Assembly (NCBI GenBank): GCA_964427285.1
Contig: CAYRTS010000120.1
Coordinates: 1-5,073 of the forward strand
Direction of reading: 5' to 3'
DNA: 5,073 bases
DNA from: SPCO01 sp964427285
GTDB lineage: Bacteria > Chloroflexota > Limnocylindria > Limnocylindrales > CSP1-4
In this document: in pieces, positions 1 to 5,073 of the stretch
Layout of the letters: every line of letters starts with the position of its first letter
Numbering within the stretch: position 1 is the first letter of the stretch
The notes under the pieces: model-generated
Databases searched by the model: none
Seen by the model: the letters and a program-made list of their open reading frames with translations, nothing else
What the model was told of the DNA's origin: nothing
Made by a program: the position numbers and the translations under genes

Positions 1-581
1 CGCGGCGATCGCAGCATCGAGTAGAGGGGCGGGCATGCCCCAGCTTGCGAGACCCCGGTGACCACGAAGCCGTGACGTTCGTAGAACGGGATGTTCCGCG
101 GGTTGGGGGACTCGAGGTAGGCGGGCAGATGATCCTGATCGACGACCCTGAGGCAGTTCCGCATCAGCTCGCTGCCGAGGCCCTTGCCCTGTTGAGCCCC
201 ATCAACCCCGAACCACGGCAGGTACCAGTGCGGATACGTCGGATGGACTGCGCCCATCTGTTCGATGACAGCCAAGAGATCCGCTTGCAGGTTCGGGGCG
301 ACGCTCCGCGAGATCTCCGCGACCACGGCGTCGCCGTCGGGTTCCACGTGCGGGGGGAACCACAAGGCCACGGCCCCGAACTCGCCGAGCCGCCACACCG
401 TGTGGGACGTGAACGCTTTGCCACCAAACGCGCGAAGGAAGGCCGGGAAGTGAGTCAAGTAGCCGCTCGCGTCCGGATAGAACCAGCGGATCACCGGGTC
501 CGCGGTGAACGCCGTGACCAGGACATCGAGGGCCCGCTGCTCCTCCCCTTCTCGCAGGACCATAAAGTCCAGGGCGCTCAC
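1..581 (-). CDS. GNAT-family N-acetyltransferase, C-terminus cut by window edge
   Basis: Probable cytoplasmic acetyl-CoA-dependent N-acetyltransferase; 193 codons are visible and the frame is still open at base 1. Numbering from GTG 579-581, the N-terminal part has the helix-rich start typical of the fold (VLREGEEQRALDVLVTAF, residues 8-25). The acetyl-CoA loop is Q131-x-x-G134-x-G136 within QQGKGLGSELM, and the last conserved block is YLESPNPRNIPFYERHGF (155-172), with Y167 in the usual general-acid position. The order WYL, then QGKGLG, then PRNIPFYERHGF resembles puromycin acetyltransferase and many uncharacterised relatives, so the substrate cannot be named. Family proteins are about 200 residues, so only a few residues are probably missing. 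Start choice: GTG at 581 follows a weak GAGAT; ATG at 563 is also possible; ATG at 635 would add 18 unlikely residues. An in-frame TAA at 663-665 limits the frame upstream. It lies 185 bp downstream of the regulator on the same strand. Confidence 0.9.
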   Translation of the reverse strand, partial: MSALDFMVLREGEEQRALDVLVTAFTADPVIRWFYPDASGYLTHFPAFLRAFGGKAFTSHTVWRLGEFGAVALWFPPHVEPDGDAVVAEISRSVAPNLQADLLAVIEQMGAVHPTYPHWYLPWFGVDGAQQGKGLGSELMRNCLRVVDQDHLPAYLESPNPRNIPFYERHGFVVTGVSQAGACPPLYSMLRSP

Positions 582-604
582 GGATTGATCTCGATTGTGT
601 CGGA

Positions 605-658
605 GGTGCGCCGAGGGCCGACCTCTGCCGCCCATGCGCGCAAGTCTGCCGGCGCACC
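605..658 (-). repeat. 9-bp inverted repeat in the leader of the acetyltransferase gene
   Basis: GGTGCGCCG at 605-613 is perfectly complementary to CGGCGCACC at 650-658. The 36-nt loop contains a smaller GGGC/GCCC pair (615-618 with 630-633). The structure ends 23 nt before the GTG start at 581, within the 185-bp spacer after the regulator. It could be a leader hairpin, a weak terminator for the regulator (no T-run follows), or an operator. Stems of this size arise by chance fairly often in DNA this rich in GC. The rest of 582-766 shows no convincing promoter; one 26-codon frame is described in the findings. Confidence 0.35.
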
Positions 659-766
659 GGGGTTACGACTCGGGCTCAATCGCGTCTCCAGTCAGCGAGC
701 GGAGGTCGGGATCGTACCTTGGTCGATACGTCGCCTGCGCCATCGCTCTTCTGTTTCGAAGGGTCG

Positions 767-3700
767 TCATGTCGGCCGTGGTGTTGGCGGCTCGATGAGA
801 CCCAGCCCAATCGCGTCGGTCGCGATCTCGACCCGGCTTCTCGCCCCGAGTTTGCCCTTGATCATCGCGACATGGTATGAGGCCGTCTTCTTGCTGATGA
901 ATAGTCTGTCGCCGATCTCGCCGTCGGAGAGACCCGCCGCGAGCAGTTCGAGCACCTCTCGCTCGCGCGGCGTCAGGTCATACCGACCACGAGCCACCGG
1001 GCCGGTACGGCCACGCGCGACTGGCCCGACCCGGCCAGCGGTCTGGGTGGGATTCGAACCGTCGGTGTCCCGAAGCCGGGTGTCGCCGCCGTCGGGACCC
1101 GTTCGACCGTCCGCGGGCTCGAGCGTGATCCCGGCCCTCGCCGCTAGTGCCTCGGTGGCCTCAAGGAGGGGCAGGGCTCCAAGGCGGGTCGCAATGGCCC
1201 TGGCCTCGTTCAGGGTGCGAGCAGCCCTCTGCCGGTCGCGATGCTGTGCGAGGGTGGCCTCGGCCTCGCGCATGAGCGCGTAGCCCCGCCCATAGGAACC
1301 CTGGAGGGTGCCCCACGAAGCTGCGACCGATGCCCATCGATCGGGATCCGGCGCCCCTTCGAGGCGTGAGAACTCCGCTTCGCATTCCGCGCGCAAGGCT
1401 GCGACCCGCCGTGTGGCGATGGGTACGAATGCCACCACGTCCTCGAAGGCCGCTCTCACTCGCGCGAGGAGAGCAGCGCCCCGGGCGCGCGATTCCGCGA
1501 GTTCGGCGTCGTCCTGCCGTGCCCGCGCGAGTGCAGCGAGGTCCGCCTCTGCCCTTATCCCAAGGGAGAACGCCCGGCCCAGGTACCTGGCTGGAAACCC
1601 TCCATGGGCATCGATGCTAGCGACAGCCGCGCGCGCGGCGAGTGGGTCGCCCCGCCACAGAGCAAGTTCGGCGAGGGCGGTAGGTACTGTCCCGGTCGTA
1701 TGTCGCGCTGCGAGTAGGGACACGCGTGCCGCGCGCTGGTTAGCTTCGTCGAACTGGCCCCGGACCGCCTCGAGCACCAGGAGCATCCCCTCAACCTCGA
1801 GCTCAGCGACCCGGAACAGCTCGTATCGCTGTGCCCGGACCGATGCCTCCGTCGCCTCATCCCAACGGCCCAGGTTCATGAGCGCCAATGACACCATCCC
1901 CAAGGCATTCCTGGCCCAACGGGCGCCAAGGCCGTGGTCTGACGCGTAGGTTGCGGCCTCGAGGCCGGCGGACACAGCTTCCGGGTAACGGCCTGCGTCG
2001 TTCAATGAGTAGGCGAGCCATGTAAGGGCGCCGGCCACCTCGTCAACATTGCCAACTTCGTTTGCGATCTCGCCGGCGTGACGAAGTGTCGCCAAGCCCT
2101 CCTCGACATCACCCAGCAGCACCAGGGATTTCCCAAGCGGCGCGAGCGCCCGGCTCTCGACTTCCTTGGTCCCCGCCGCTCGTGCAACCGAGAGCGCCTC
2201 CGTGCAGAGGGCAACGGCTTCGGCCGGGCGGTCGGTTTCGACGTAGTAGCGGGCAAGCCCGGAGAGGACCCACGAGCGGGCCGCCGAGGGTGGTTCTGCG
2301 GGGACGAGGCGGACCGCCTCCTGATATGACGCGAAGGAAGTCGCGGTGTCCATGGTCAACCAGCTGTATTGACCAAGCCGTTCGTGGAGCAGCCCGGCTC
2401 GCGTTGGCTCCGTAACCGGGTCGACCAGCCTGATGGCCTCCCGGATGCAGGCCACGGAACGGATCGGGGCCGGGCCTTCGGCGTGGAACGCGGCGCGCAT
2501 CAGGAGGTCGACGCGGTCGAGCGGGGCGCGCTCGGCTGCGTCCGGGACCTGGTCCCACAGCTCAAGCGCGTGCTCGAAGTTCGCTCGGGCCTCCGCGAAA
2601 GCGTAGATCGCCTCGGCTCCGATGCCCGCCCCGATCCACGCGTCGAACGCCCTGGGCAGGTCGTGCGCGGCCTGCCAATGGTAGGCAAGCTCGGCCGCCC
2701 GGGACGAGCCGGCATCGGTCGACATCTCGTCGGCCAGCGCCAGCGCGAACGCGGCGTGGAGTCGGGTCCGCTCCCCCGGTAGCAACTCGCCGTACACGGC
2801 CTCCTGGACGAGGGCATGGCGGAAGGCATATCGCTCTTCGGCCGGTCCTTCCAGCTGTTCGAGGACATGCCCGGCAACCGCCTCGCGGAGTGCGCCATCG
2901 AGATCGCGTACGGCGGTTCCGCTGACACTCGATAGCAGCGTCGGCGCGATGCGGGTCCCGCCGGCCGAGGCGACGCGCATCAGGTCCTGGGTCGAATCGC
3001 TCAGCGACGCGAGTCGCGCGAGGAGGACCTCTCGCAGGCTCTCTGGCAGGCGACCCGCGGGCGCGTCGGCGGAGAGCAACTCCTCCGCGTAGAAGGCGTT
3101 GCCCTGCGAGCGCGCCATGATGCGCTCGAGGAGGTCCGGGTCTGGTTGGGCGCCGAGGATCGCTGCAAGTTGGGCGGCGAGCTCGGACCGATCGAAGCGG
3201 CTGAGCTGGAGACGTTCCGCACGACCACTGCGCTCCTGCTCGGCGAGGAAAGGCAGGAGCGGATGGCGCCGGTGGAGCTCATCCGAGCGATAGGACACCA
3301 CCAGGACGATCGGTCCCTGGCGAAGATTGCGCGCCAGGAAGCCGAGCAGCTCGAGTGTCGAGCGGTCCGCCCAGTGGACATCCTCGATAACCACGAGCAG
3401 GGGCGCTTGCGTCGCGAGCCGCTCGAAGAGGAGAAGCAGGTGCTCGAACAGCCGGCCCTGCGCGGAACTGTTGGGCGGCTCACCGCCGAACGTATCCTCG
3501 CCTCCGCGCTGAAGGTGCGGCATGAGGCGGGCCAACTCCGCGCGGCCGGACCCCAGGAGCTCGTCGAGCTCAGCCGACGGCAGCACATAGGTGAGCCCGC
3601 GCAACGCCTCGATCAGCGGTCCGAACGGCAGCCCTTCCGTCCCGACCTGGACACAGCCGCCTTCGAGCACCTGCCCACCCATGGCGCCGGCGCGGGCGGC

Positions 3701-3865
3701 GACCTCGCGCAGGAAGCGCGTCTTGCCGACGCCTGCCTCGCCGGCCACGAGGACGAAGGCCGGATGTCCGTCGCGCGCGGCCGTCAGGGCCGCCGCGGCA
3801 CGATCGAGCTCGTGTCCACGGCCGATCAGCGTTGGGCTCGAGACGCGTCCGGCCATGGCGCCCAT
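767..3865 (-). CDS. LAL-type LuxR-family transcriptional regulator with N-terminal ATPase domain
   Basis: Complete 1032-residue cytoplasmic regulator of the large ATP-binding LuxR (LAL, MalT-like) type. These proteins bind ATP and an inducer, oligomerise and activate transcription. The order is: start of the ATPase domain (LIGRGHEL, 13-20); Walker A GEAGVGKT (42-49); Walker B LLVVIEDVHWAD (156-167); SYR (191-193) at a sensor-like strand; SQGNAFYAEEL (253-263); FRHALVQEAVY (348-358). A long alpha-helical middle follows (about 390-910), with TPR-like pairs such as ARYYVETDRPAEAVALCTEAL and LGKSLVLLGDVEEGLATL. A low-complexity linker (about 915-961) leads to the LuxR HTH: LTPREREVLELLAAGLSDGEI (split 964-972 and 973-984) and the recognition helix region SKKTASYHVAMIKGKLG (991-1007). 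No receiver domain is present. ATG 3865 is favoured because GAGGGA (3870-3875) sits 4 nt upstream; ATG 3856 is an alternative. Length is usual for the family. The target is unknown; it is divergent from the repeat gene at 4117 and upstream of the acetyltransferase. Confidence 0.95.
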   Translation of the reverse strand: MGAMAGRVSSPTLIGRGHELDRAAAALTAARDGHPAFVLVAGEAGVGKTRFLREVAARAGAMGGQVLEGGCVQVGTEGLPFGPLIEALRGLTYVLPSAELDELLGSGRAELARLMPHLQRGGEDTFGGEPPNSSAQGRLFEHLLLLFERLATQAPLLVVIEDVHWADRSTLELLGFLARNLRQGPIVLVVSYRSDELHRRHPLLPFLAEQERSGRAERLQLSRFDRSELAAQLAAILGAQPDPDLLERIMARSQGNAFYAEELLSADAPAGRLPESLREVLLARLASLSDSTQDLMRVASAGGTRIAPTLLSSVSGTAVRDLDGALREAVAGHVLEQLEGPAEERYAFRHALVQEAVYGELLPGERTRLHAAFALALADEMSTDAGSSRAAELAYHWQAAHDLPRAFDAWIGAGIGAEAIYAFAEARANFEHALELWDQVPDAAERAPLDRVDLLMRAAFHAEGPAPIRSVACIREAIRLVDPVTEPTRAGLLHERLGQYSWLTMDTATSFASYQEAVRLVPAEPPSAARSWVLSGLARYYVETDRPAEAVALCTEALSVARAAGTKEVESRALAPLGKSLVLLGDVEEGLATLRHAGEIANEVGNVDEVAGALTWLAYSLNDAGRYPEAVSAGLEAATYASDHGLGARWARNALGMVSLALMNLGRWDEATEASVRAQRYELFRVAELEVEGMLLVLEAVRGQFDEANQRAARVSLLAARHTTGTVPTALAELALWRGDPLAARAAVASIDAHGGFPARYLGRAFSLGIRAEADLAALARARQDDAELAESRARGAALLARVRAAFEDVVAFVPIATRRVAALRAECEAEFSRLEGAPDPDRWASVAASWGTLQGSYGRGYALMREAEATLAQHRDRQRAARTLNEARAIATRLGALPLLEATEALAARAGITLEPADGRTGPDGGDTRLRDTDGSNPTQTAGRVGPVARGRTGPVARGRYDLTPREREVLELLAAGLSDGEIGDRLFISKKTASYHVAMIKGKLGARSRVEIATDAIGLGLIEPPTPRPT
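986..1033 (-). repeat. Tandem 8-residue duplication in the regulator's linker before the HTH
   Basis: Residues 945-952 (RVGPVARG) and 953-960 (RTGPVARG) are adjacent copies just before the DNA-binding domain. Third codon positions differ at most of the shared residues, so the duplication is either old or kept at protein level. It gives a basic Gly/Pro/Arg-rich flexible linker that might add non-specific DNA contact. That role is inferred. Confidence 0.75.
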
Positions 3866-3886
3866 TCTGTCCCTCGGCCGGGCGGC

Positions 3887-3916
3887 TGCATAGATGGGTC
3901 ACGCTCGCGCCAACAA
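3887..3916 (-). promoter_or_regulatory. Weak candidate promoter for the LAL regulator
   Basis: On the minus strand TTGTTG (3911-3916) and TATGCA (3887-3892) are separated by 18 bp. Transcription would start a few bases before the GAGGGA ribosome site at 3870-3875. Each hexamer matches only about half of the sigma-70 consensus. TAGTCT (3913-3918, minus strand), which fits TAnnnT, is an alternative -10 with no clear -35. This is a guess based on position and spacing. Confidence 0.2.
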
Positions 3917-3936
3917 GACTATTTGGCAGGCGCTAG

Positions 3937-3979
3937 CCGCCGACCCGGCTGACCTGCCCATCGCCGTCGGGGTTGGCGG
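3937..3979 (+). repeat. 10-bp inverted repeat in the divergent region
   Basis: CCGCCGACCC (3937-3946) can pair with GGGTTGGCGG (3970-3979) with one G-U wobble and a 23-nt loop. It lies far upstream of the 4117 start, so it may be outside the transcript and could be an operator or chance pairing in GC-rich DNA. Confidence 0.3.
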
Positions 3980-4022
3980 TCCAGGCACGCCCATAGGGGC
4001 ATCGTCGGAAACAAGGAACGAC

Positions 4023-4055
4023 CAAGGAGTTCCCTGATGCGCCGCGGGCTCCTTG
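4023..4055 (+). promoter_or_regulatory. Hairpin that would pair AAGGAG with its complement
   Basis: CAAGGAG (4023-4029) pairs perfectly with CTCCTTG (4049-4055). CCC (4032-4034) can also pair with GGG (4046-4048) after a two-base bulge, leaving a loop at 4035-4045. The left arm contains a good ribosome-binding sequence, AAGGAG (4024-4029), 7 nt before an ATG at 4037 that lies in the loop. A competing stem GGAAC/GTTCC (4015-4019 with 4029-4033) shares G4029 and its loop covers 4023-4028, so the two cannot form together. As DNA the same arms form a palindromic site that a regulator could bind. Whether it acts as RNA or as an operator is open. Confidence 0.4.
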
Positions 4056-4069
4056 CCCCGAACCTCACT

Positions 4070-4098
4070 CGTGATGGCCGCGGGAATGCGGCCACACG
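4070..4098 (+). promoter_or_regulatory. Leader hairpin directly before the repeat gene's ribosome site
   Basis: CGTG (4070-4073), a bulged A, then TGGCCGC (4075-4081) pair with GCGGCCA (4088-4094) and CACG (4095-4098): eleven pairs, one bulge, loop GGGAAT. The stem ends 4 nt before GGAGGT (4103-4108). It may tune translation, protect the 5' end of the message or stop upstream transcripts; no T-run follows, so a normal intrinsic terminator is unlikely. Confidence 0.45.
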
Positions 4099-4102
4099 GA
4101 AC

Positions 4103-4108
4103 GGAGGT
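4103..4108 (+). promoter_or_regulatory. Strong ribosome-binding site of the repeat gene
   Basis: GGAGGT lies 8 nt before ATG 4117. It is the best-placed ribosome site in this region and decides both the start and the reading frame of the repeat gene over the other open frames through the repeats. Confidence 0.75.
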
Positions 4109-4116
4109 ACGGACAG

Positions 4117-4624
4117 ATGTATCAGCAGCATGGAATCGGTTGGCCGGGCCTGCTTCGCTCACCGCGTGTCGGAATCGGGGCGCTGGCCCTAGGGATGGCC
4201 GTCGCCTTCGTGGCGGGCGGGATCGTGGTCTTGCTCGTGGCAGGCAGCTTCCTTGCCGTTCCGCCGGTCGCGATGACGACCGGGGACCAGAACCAAACCC
4301 TCGCCGAGGACAGCCAGGAGGCCGGGGGCACATCGAGTTCTGGCCGACAGGCTTTGACCCGGGAGCTGCTGGTGGACGACTTCGTACCGGTGGCTGCGCC
4401 TCGGAGTCGACAGGCCCTGACCCGGGAGCTGCTGGTGGACGACTTCGTACCGGTGGCTGCGCCTCGGAGTCGNNNNNNNNNNNNNNNNNNNNNNNNNNNN
4501 NNNNNNNNNNNNNNNNNNNNNNNNNNNNNNNNNNNNNNNNNNNNNNNNNNNNNNNNNNNNNNNNNNNNNNNNACAGGCCCTGACCCGGGAGCTGCTGGTG
4601 GACGACTTCGTACCGGGTTCCTGA
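4117..4624 (+). CDS. Unrecognised membrane-anchored protein with tandem 21-residue repeats, interrupted by assembly gap
   Basis: I do not recognise the family. From ATG 4117 come a short N-terminus with R14 and R17, a long hydrophobic stretch (about 18-48, rich in Gly, Ala and Val), a Ser/Gln/Glu-rich spacer (52-76), and 21-residue units made of RQALTRELLVDDF followed by VPVAAPRS, at 77-97 and 98-118. The gap starts after two bases of the next Arg codon. After the gap, the base at 4573 completes CGA and the unit resumes as RQALTRELLVDDFVP, then GS and TGA 4622-4624, provided the missing length is a multiple of 3. If the gap held nothing, the protein would be 135 residues. The positive residues before the hydrophobic stretch suggest N-in, with the repeats outside the cell. 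Each unit looks like a short amphipathic helix plus a Pro/Ala linker with balanced charge. The two differences between units 1 and 2 are synonymous in this frame. Surface stalk, adhesion or peptide-precursor roles are all speculative. Confidence 0.7.
4345..4616 (+). repeat. 63-bp tandem repeat (minisatellite) spanning the gap
   Basis: Copy 1 is 4345-4407 and copy 2 is 4408-4470, identical at 61 of 63 bases (TT at 4353-4354 against CC at 4416-4417). The last copy resumes at 4573 and matches for 44 bases to 4616 before diverging. The period is a multiple of three, so copy number can change without shifting the frame. The real number of copies is hidden by the gap. Confidence 0.95.
4473..4572. 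other. Assembly gap of 100 N
   Basis: Exactly 100 N, the conventional placeholder for a gap of unknown size. Both flanks are the 63-bp repeat, which explains the assembly break. Since 100 is not a multiple of 3, translating through it as written shifts the downstream frame artificially. Confidence 0.98.
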
Positions 4625-4659
4625 CCCTCGACGGGCCGCCCCACATGCACGACCTGACC

Positions 4660-4688
4660 CGCCGCCGAGCCACCAGCGCTCGGCGGCG
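4660..4688. terminator. GC-rich hairpin between convergent genes
   Basis: CGCCGCCGAGC (4660-4670) and GCTCGGCGGCG (4678-4688) form a perfect 11-bp stem with a 7-nt loop. It begins 36 nt after the repeat gene's TGA and lies in the 186-bp spacer before the end of the convergent Rid gene. There is no T-run on either side, so it is a hairpin-only terminator of the sort common in high-GC bacteria, or a 3' stabiliser. Its position suits the plus-strand gene best. Confidence 0.6.
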
Positions 4689-4749
4689 ATTCCGCGTGCC
4701 CGGACGAACTGTGCGATCCGCTTCCGACCGTGGCGCCTTCGAATGTGGC

Positions 4750-4759
4750 GACAATTGTC
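4750..4759. repeat. 10-bp perfect palindrome GACAATTGTC
   Basis: An AT-centred perfect palindrome in otherwise GC-rich spacer, downstream of both convergent genes. Its position makes a promoter operator unlikely. It may be chance or a small protein-binding site. Confidence 0.3.
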
Positions 4760-4810
4760 CGAGTTAGCGTGGTCAGGCGGCTCGGCGCGTCATCCAAACC
4801 GTGCGTCCCG

Positions 4811-5073
4811 TCAATCGTCGACAATGCCCCAGGCGTCGATCTCCATCAGCAGCTCGGGGAGCGCCAGGCCCGCCACCACGATGCCGGTGCTCACCGGCTT
4901 GACACCCGGGAAGGCCTTGTTGATCTCGCCATAGACGGCCGGACGGTAGTCGCGATCGGTGACGTACACGATGATCTTGACGACATCGTCAAGGGTGCCC
5001 CCGGCCAACGCCATCAGTTGCCGGATGTTGTCGAGCGCGATCCGCGTCTGCTCGGCCGGATCGCCGATCCCGC
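4811..5073 (-). CDS. RidA/YjgF/UK114-family protein, N-terminus outside window
   Basis: Eighty-six C-terminal residues and the stop (TGA at 4811-4813) are visible; the start lies beyond the right edge, with roughly 40 residues missing judged by the usual 125-130. Family hallmarks in order are the helix EQTRIALDNIRQLMALAGG, then TLDDVVKIIVYVTD, then YRPAVYGEINKAFPG, and the last strands VVAGLALPELLMEIDAW. Classical RidA proteins are small cytosolic trimers that hydrolyse reactive enamines and imines such as 2-aminoacrylate. Here the block that reads P-A-R-S/T in RidA is P-V-S-T (codons at about 4886-4897), so the catalytic arginine (Arg105 in E. coli RidA) is replaced by Ser (codon 4889-4891). 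It therefore belongs more likely to one of the Rid subfamilies that lack this arginine, often found near catabolic genes, and imine deaminase activity should not be assumed. It is convergent with the repeat gene. Confidence 0.92.
   Translation of the reverse strand, partial: GIGDPAEQTRIALDNIRQLMALAGGTLDDVVKIIVYVTDRDYRPAVYGEINKAFPGVKPVSTGIVVAGLALPELLMEIDAWGIVDD

Larger units (their letters stand above)
3866..4116. promoter_or_regulatory. Divergent intergenic region between regulator and repeat gene
   Basis: This 251-bp stretch separates the start of the minus-strand regulator from the start of the plus-strand repeat gene and must carry the promoters of both. It holds three inverted repeats (3937-3979, 4023-4055 and 4070-4098), and CAAGGA occurs at 4012-4017 and 4023-4028, 11 bp apart, with the inverse TCCTTG at 4050-4055. 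I see no strong sigma-70 promoter for the plus strand. Two short overlapping plus-strand frames (3894-4037 and 4037-4192) are treated as a finding rather than as genes. Confidence 0.6.

Noticed and set aside
45..1283. 412-codon plus-strand frame across the left part
   Set aside because: It lies opposite the acetyltransferase and the regulator's HTH end, both with clear family motifs. Its product is Arg/Ser/Pro-rich and resembles nothing, as expected for an antisense frame in GC-rich DNA.
3146..3952. 268-codon plus-strand frame opposite the regulator's ATPase domain
   Set aside because: It is antisense to the Walker A/B region and crosses the regulator's start; no recognisable domain or ribosome site.
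3919..4131. 70-codon minus-strand frame in the divergent region
   Set aside because: Arg/Pro-rich product without family features, opposite the leader and start of the repeat gene, and no convincing ribosome site.
4053..4583. Alternative plus-strand frame through the repeats with a Gly-rich unit (TGPDPGAAGGRLRTGG)
   Set aside because: No ribosome site is seen for it, and the two differences between repeat copies would change Phe to Pro, while they are silent in the 4117 frame.
4345..4616. CRISPR array
   Set aside because: The copies abut head to tail with no spacers and the unit is coding; no cas gene is present.
4625..4767. Apparent C-terminal extension of the repeat protein after the gap
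   Set aside because: It exists only because 100 N shifts the frame; in the frame of the repeat unit there is a stop at 4622-4624.
4122..4824. Two minus-strand open frames through the repeat array (4122-4754 and 4189-4824)
   Set aside because: A 63-bp period keeps any stop-free frame open indefinitely. They depend on the artificial 100-N length and run through the terminator-like hairpin.

Overview
The window is GC-rich bacterial DNA with four protein genes. The GC bias leaves long open frames on every strand, and codon choice strongly favours G or C at third positions. Its family content (a large LuxR-type ATPase regulator, a GNAT acetyltransferase resembling puromycin acetyltransferase at its C-terminus, a Rid protein) would fit Actinomycetota or Chloroflexota, probably a soil or metagenome assembly. 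That placement is inference only. A run of exactly 100 N at 4473-4572 marks this as a scaffold with a gap.

Layout. (1) At 1-581, minus strand, lies a GNAT acetyltransferase that runs off the left edge just before its end. (2) At 582-766 is a spacer with a 9-bp inverted repeat in the GNAT leader. (3) At 767-3865, minus strand, is a complete 1032-residue LAL-type regulator with an N-terminal AAA/STAND-like ATPase, a helical TPR-like middle and a C-terminal LuxR helix-turn-helix. (4) At 3866-4116 is a divergent intergenic region with several inverted repeats and a repeated CAAGGA word. (5) At 4117-4624, plus strand, is an unrecognised gene with a strong ribosome site, one hydrophobic segment and tandem 63-bp (21-residue) repeats, broken by the gap. 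(6) At 4625-4810 is a convergent spacer with an 11-bp GC-rich hairpin. (7) At 4811-5073, minus strand, is the C-terminal part of a RidA/YjgF-family protein that lacks the usual catalytic arginine.

The most interesting item is the repeat gene. The two copies before the gap differ at two adjacent bases, and both changes are synonymous in the frame used by the 4117 start. The contig ends flanking the gap are exactly in phase with the 63-bp period. If the missing sequence is a whole number of units, the frame closes at TGA 4622-4624 as a membrane-anchored protein of at least 135 residues. The gene is divergent from the LAL regulator, so the regulator might control it, but nothing in the sequence proves that. 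No defence system, CRISPR array, insertion sequence, tRNA or rRNA is visible.
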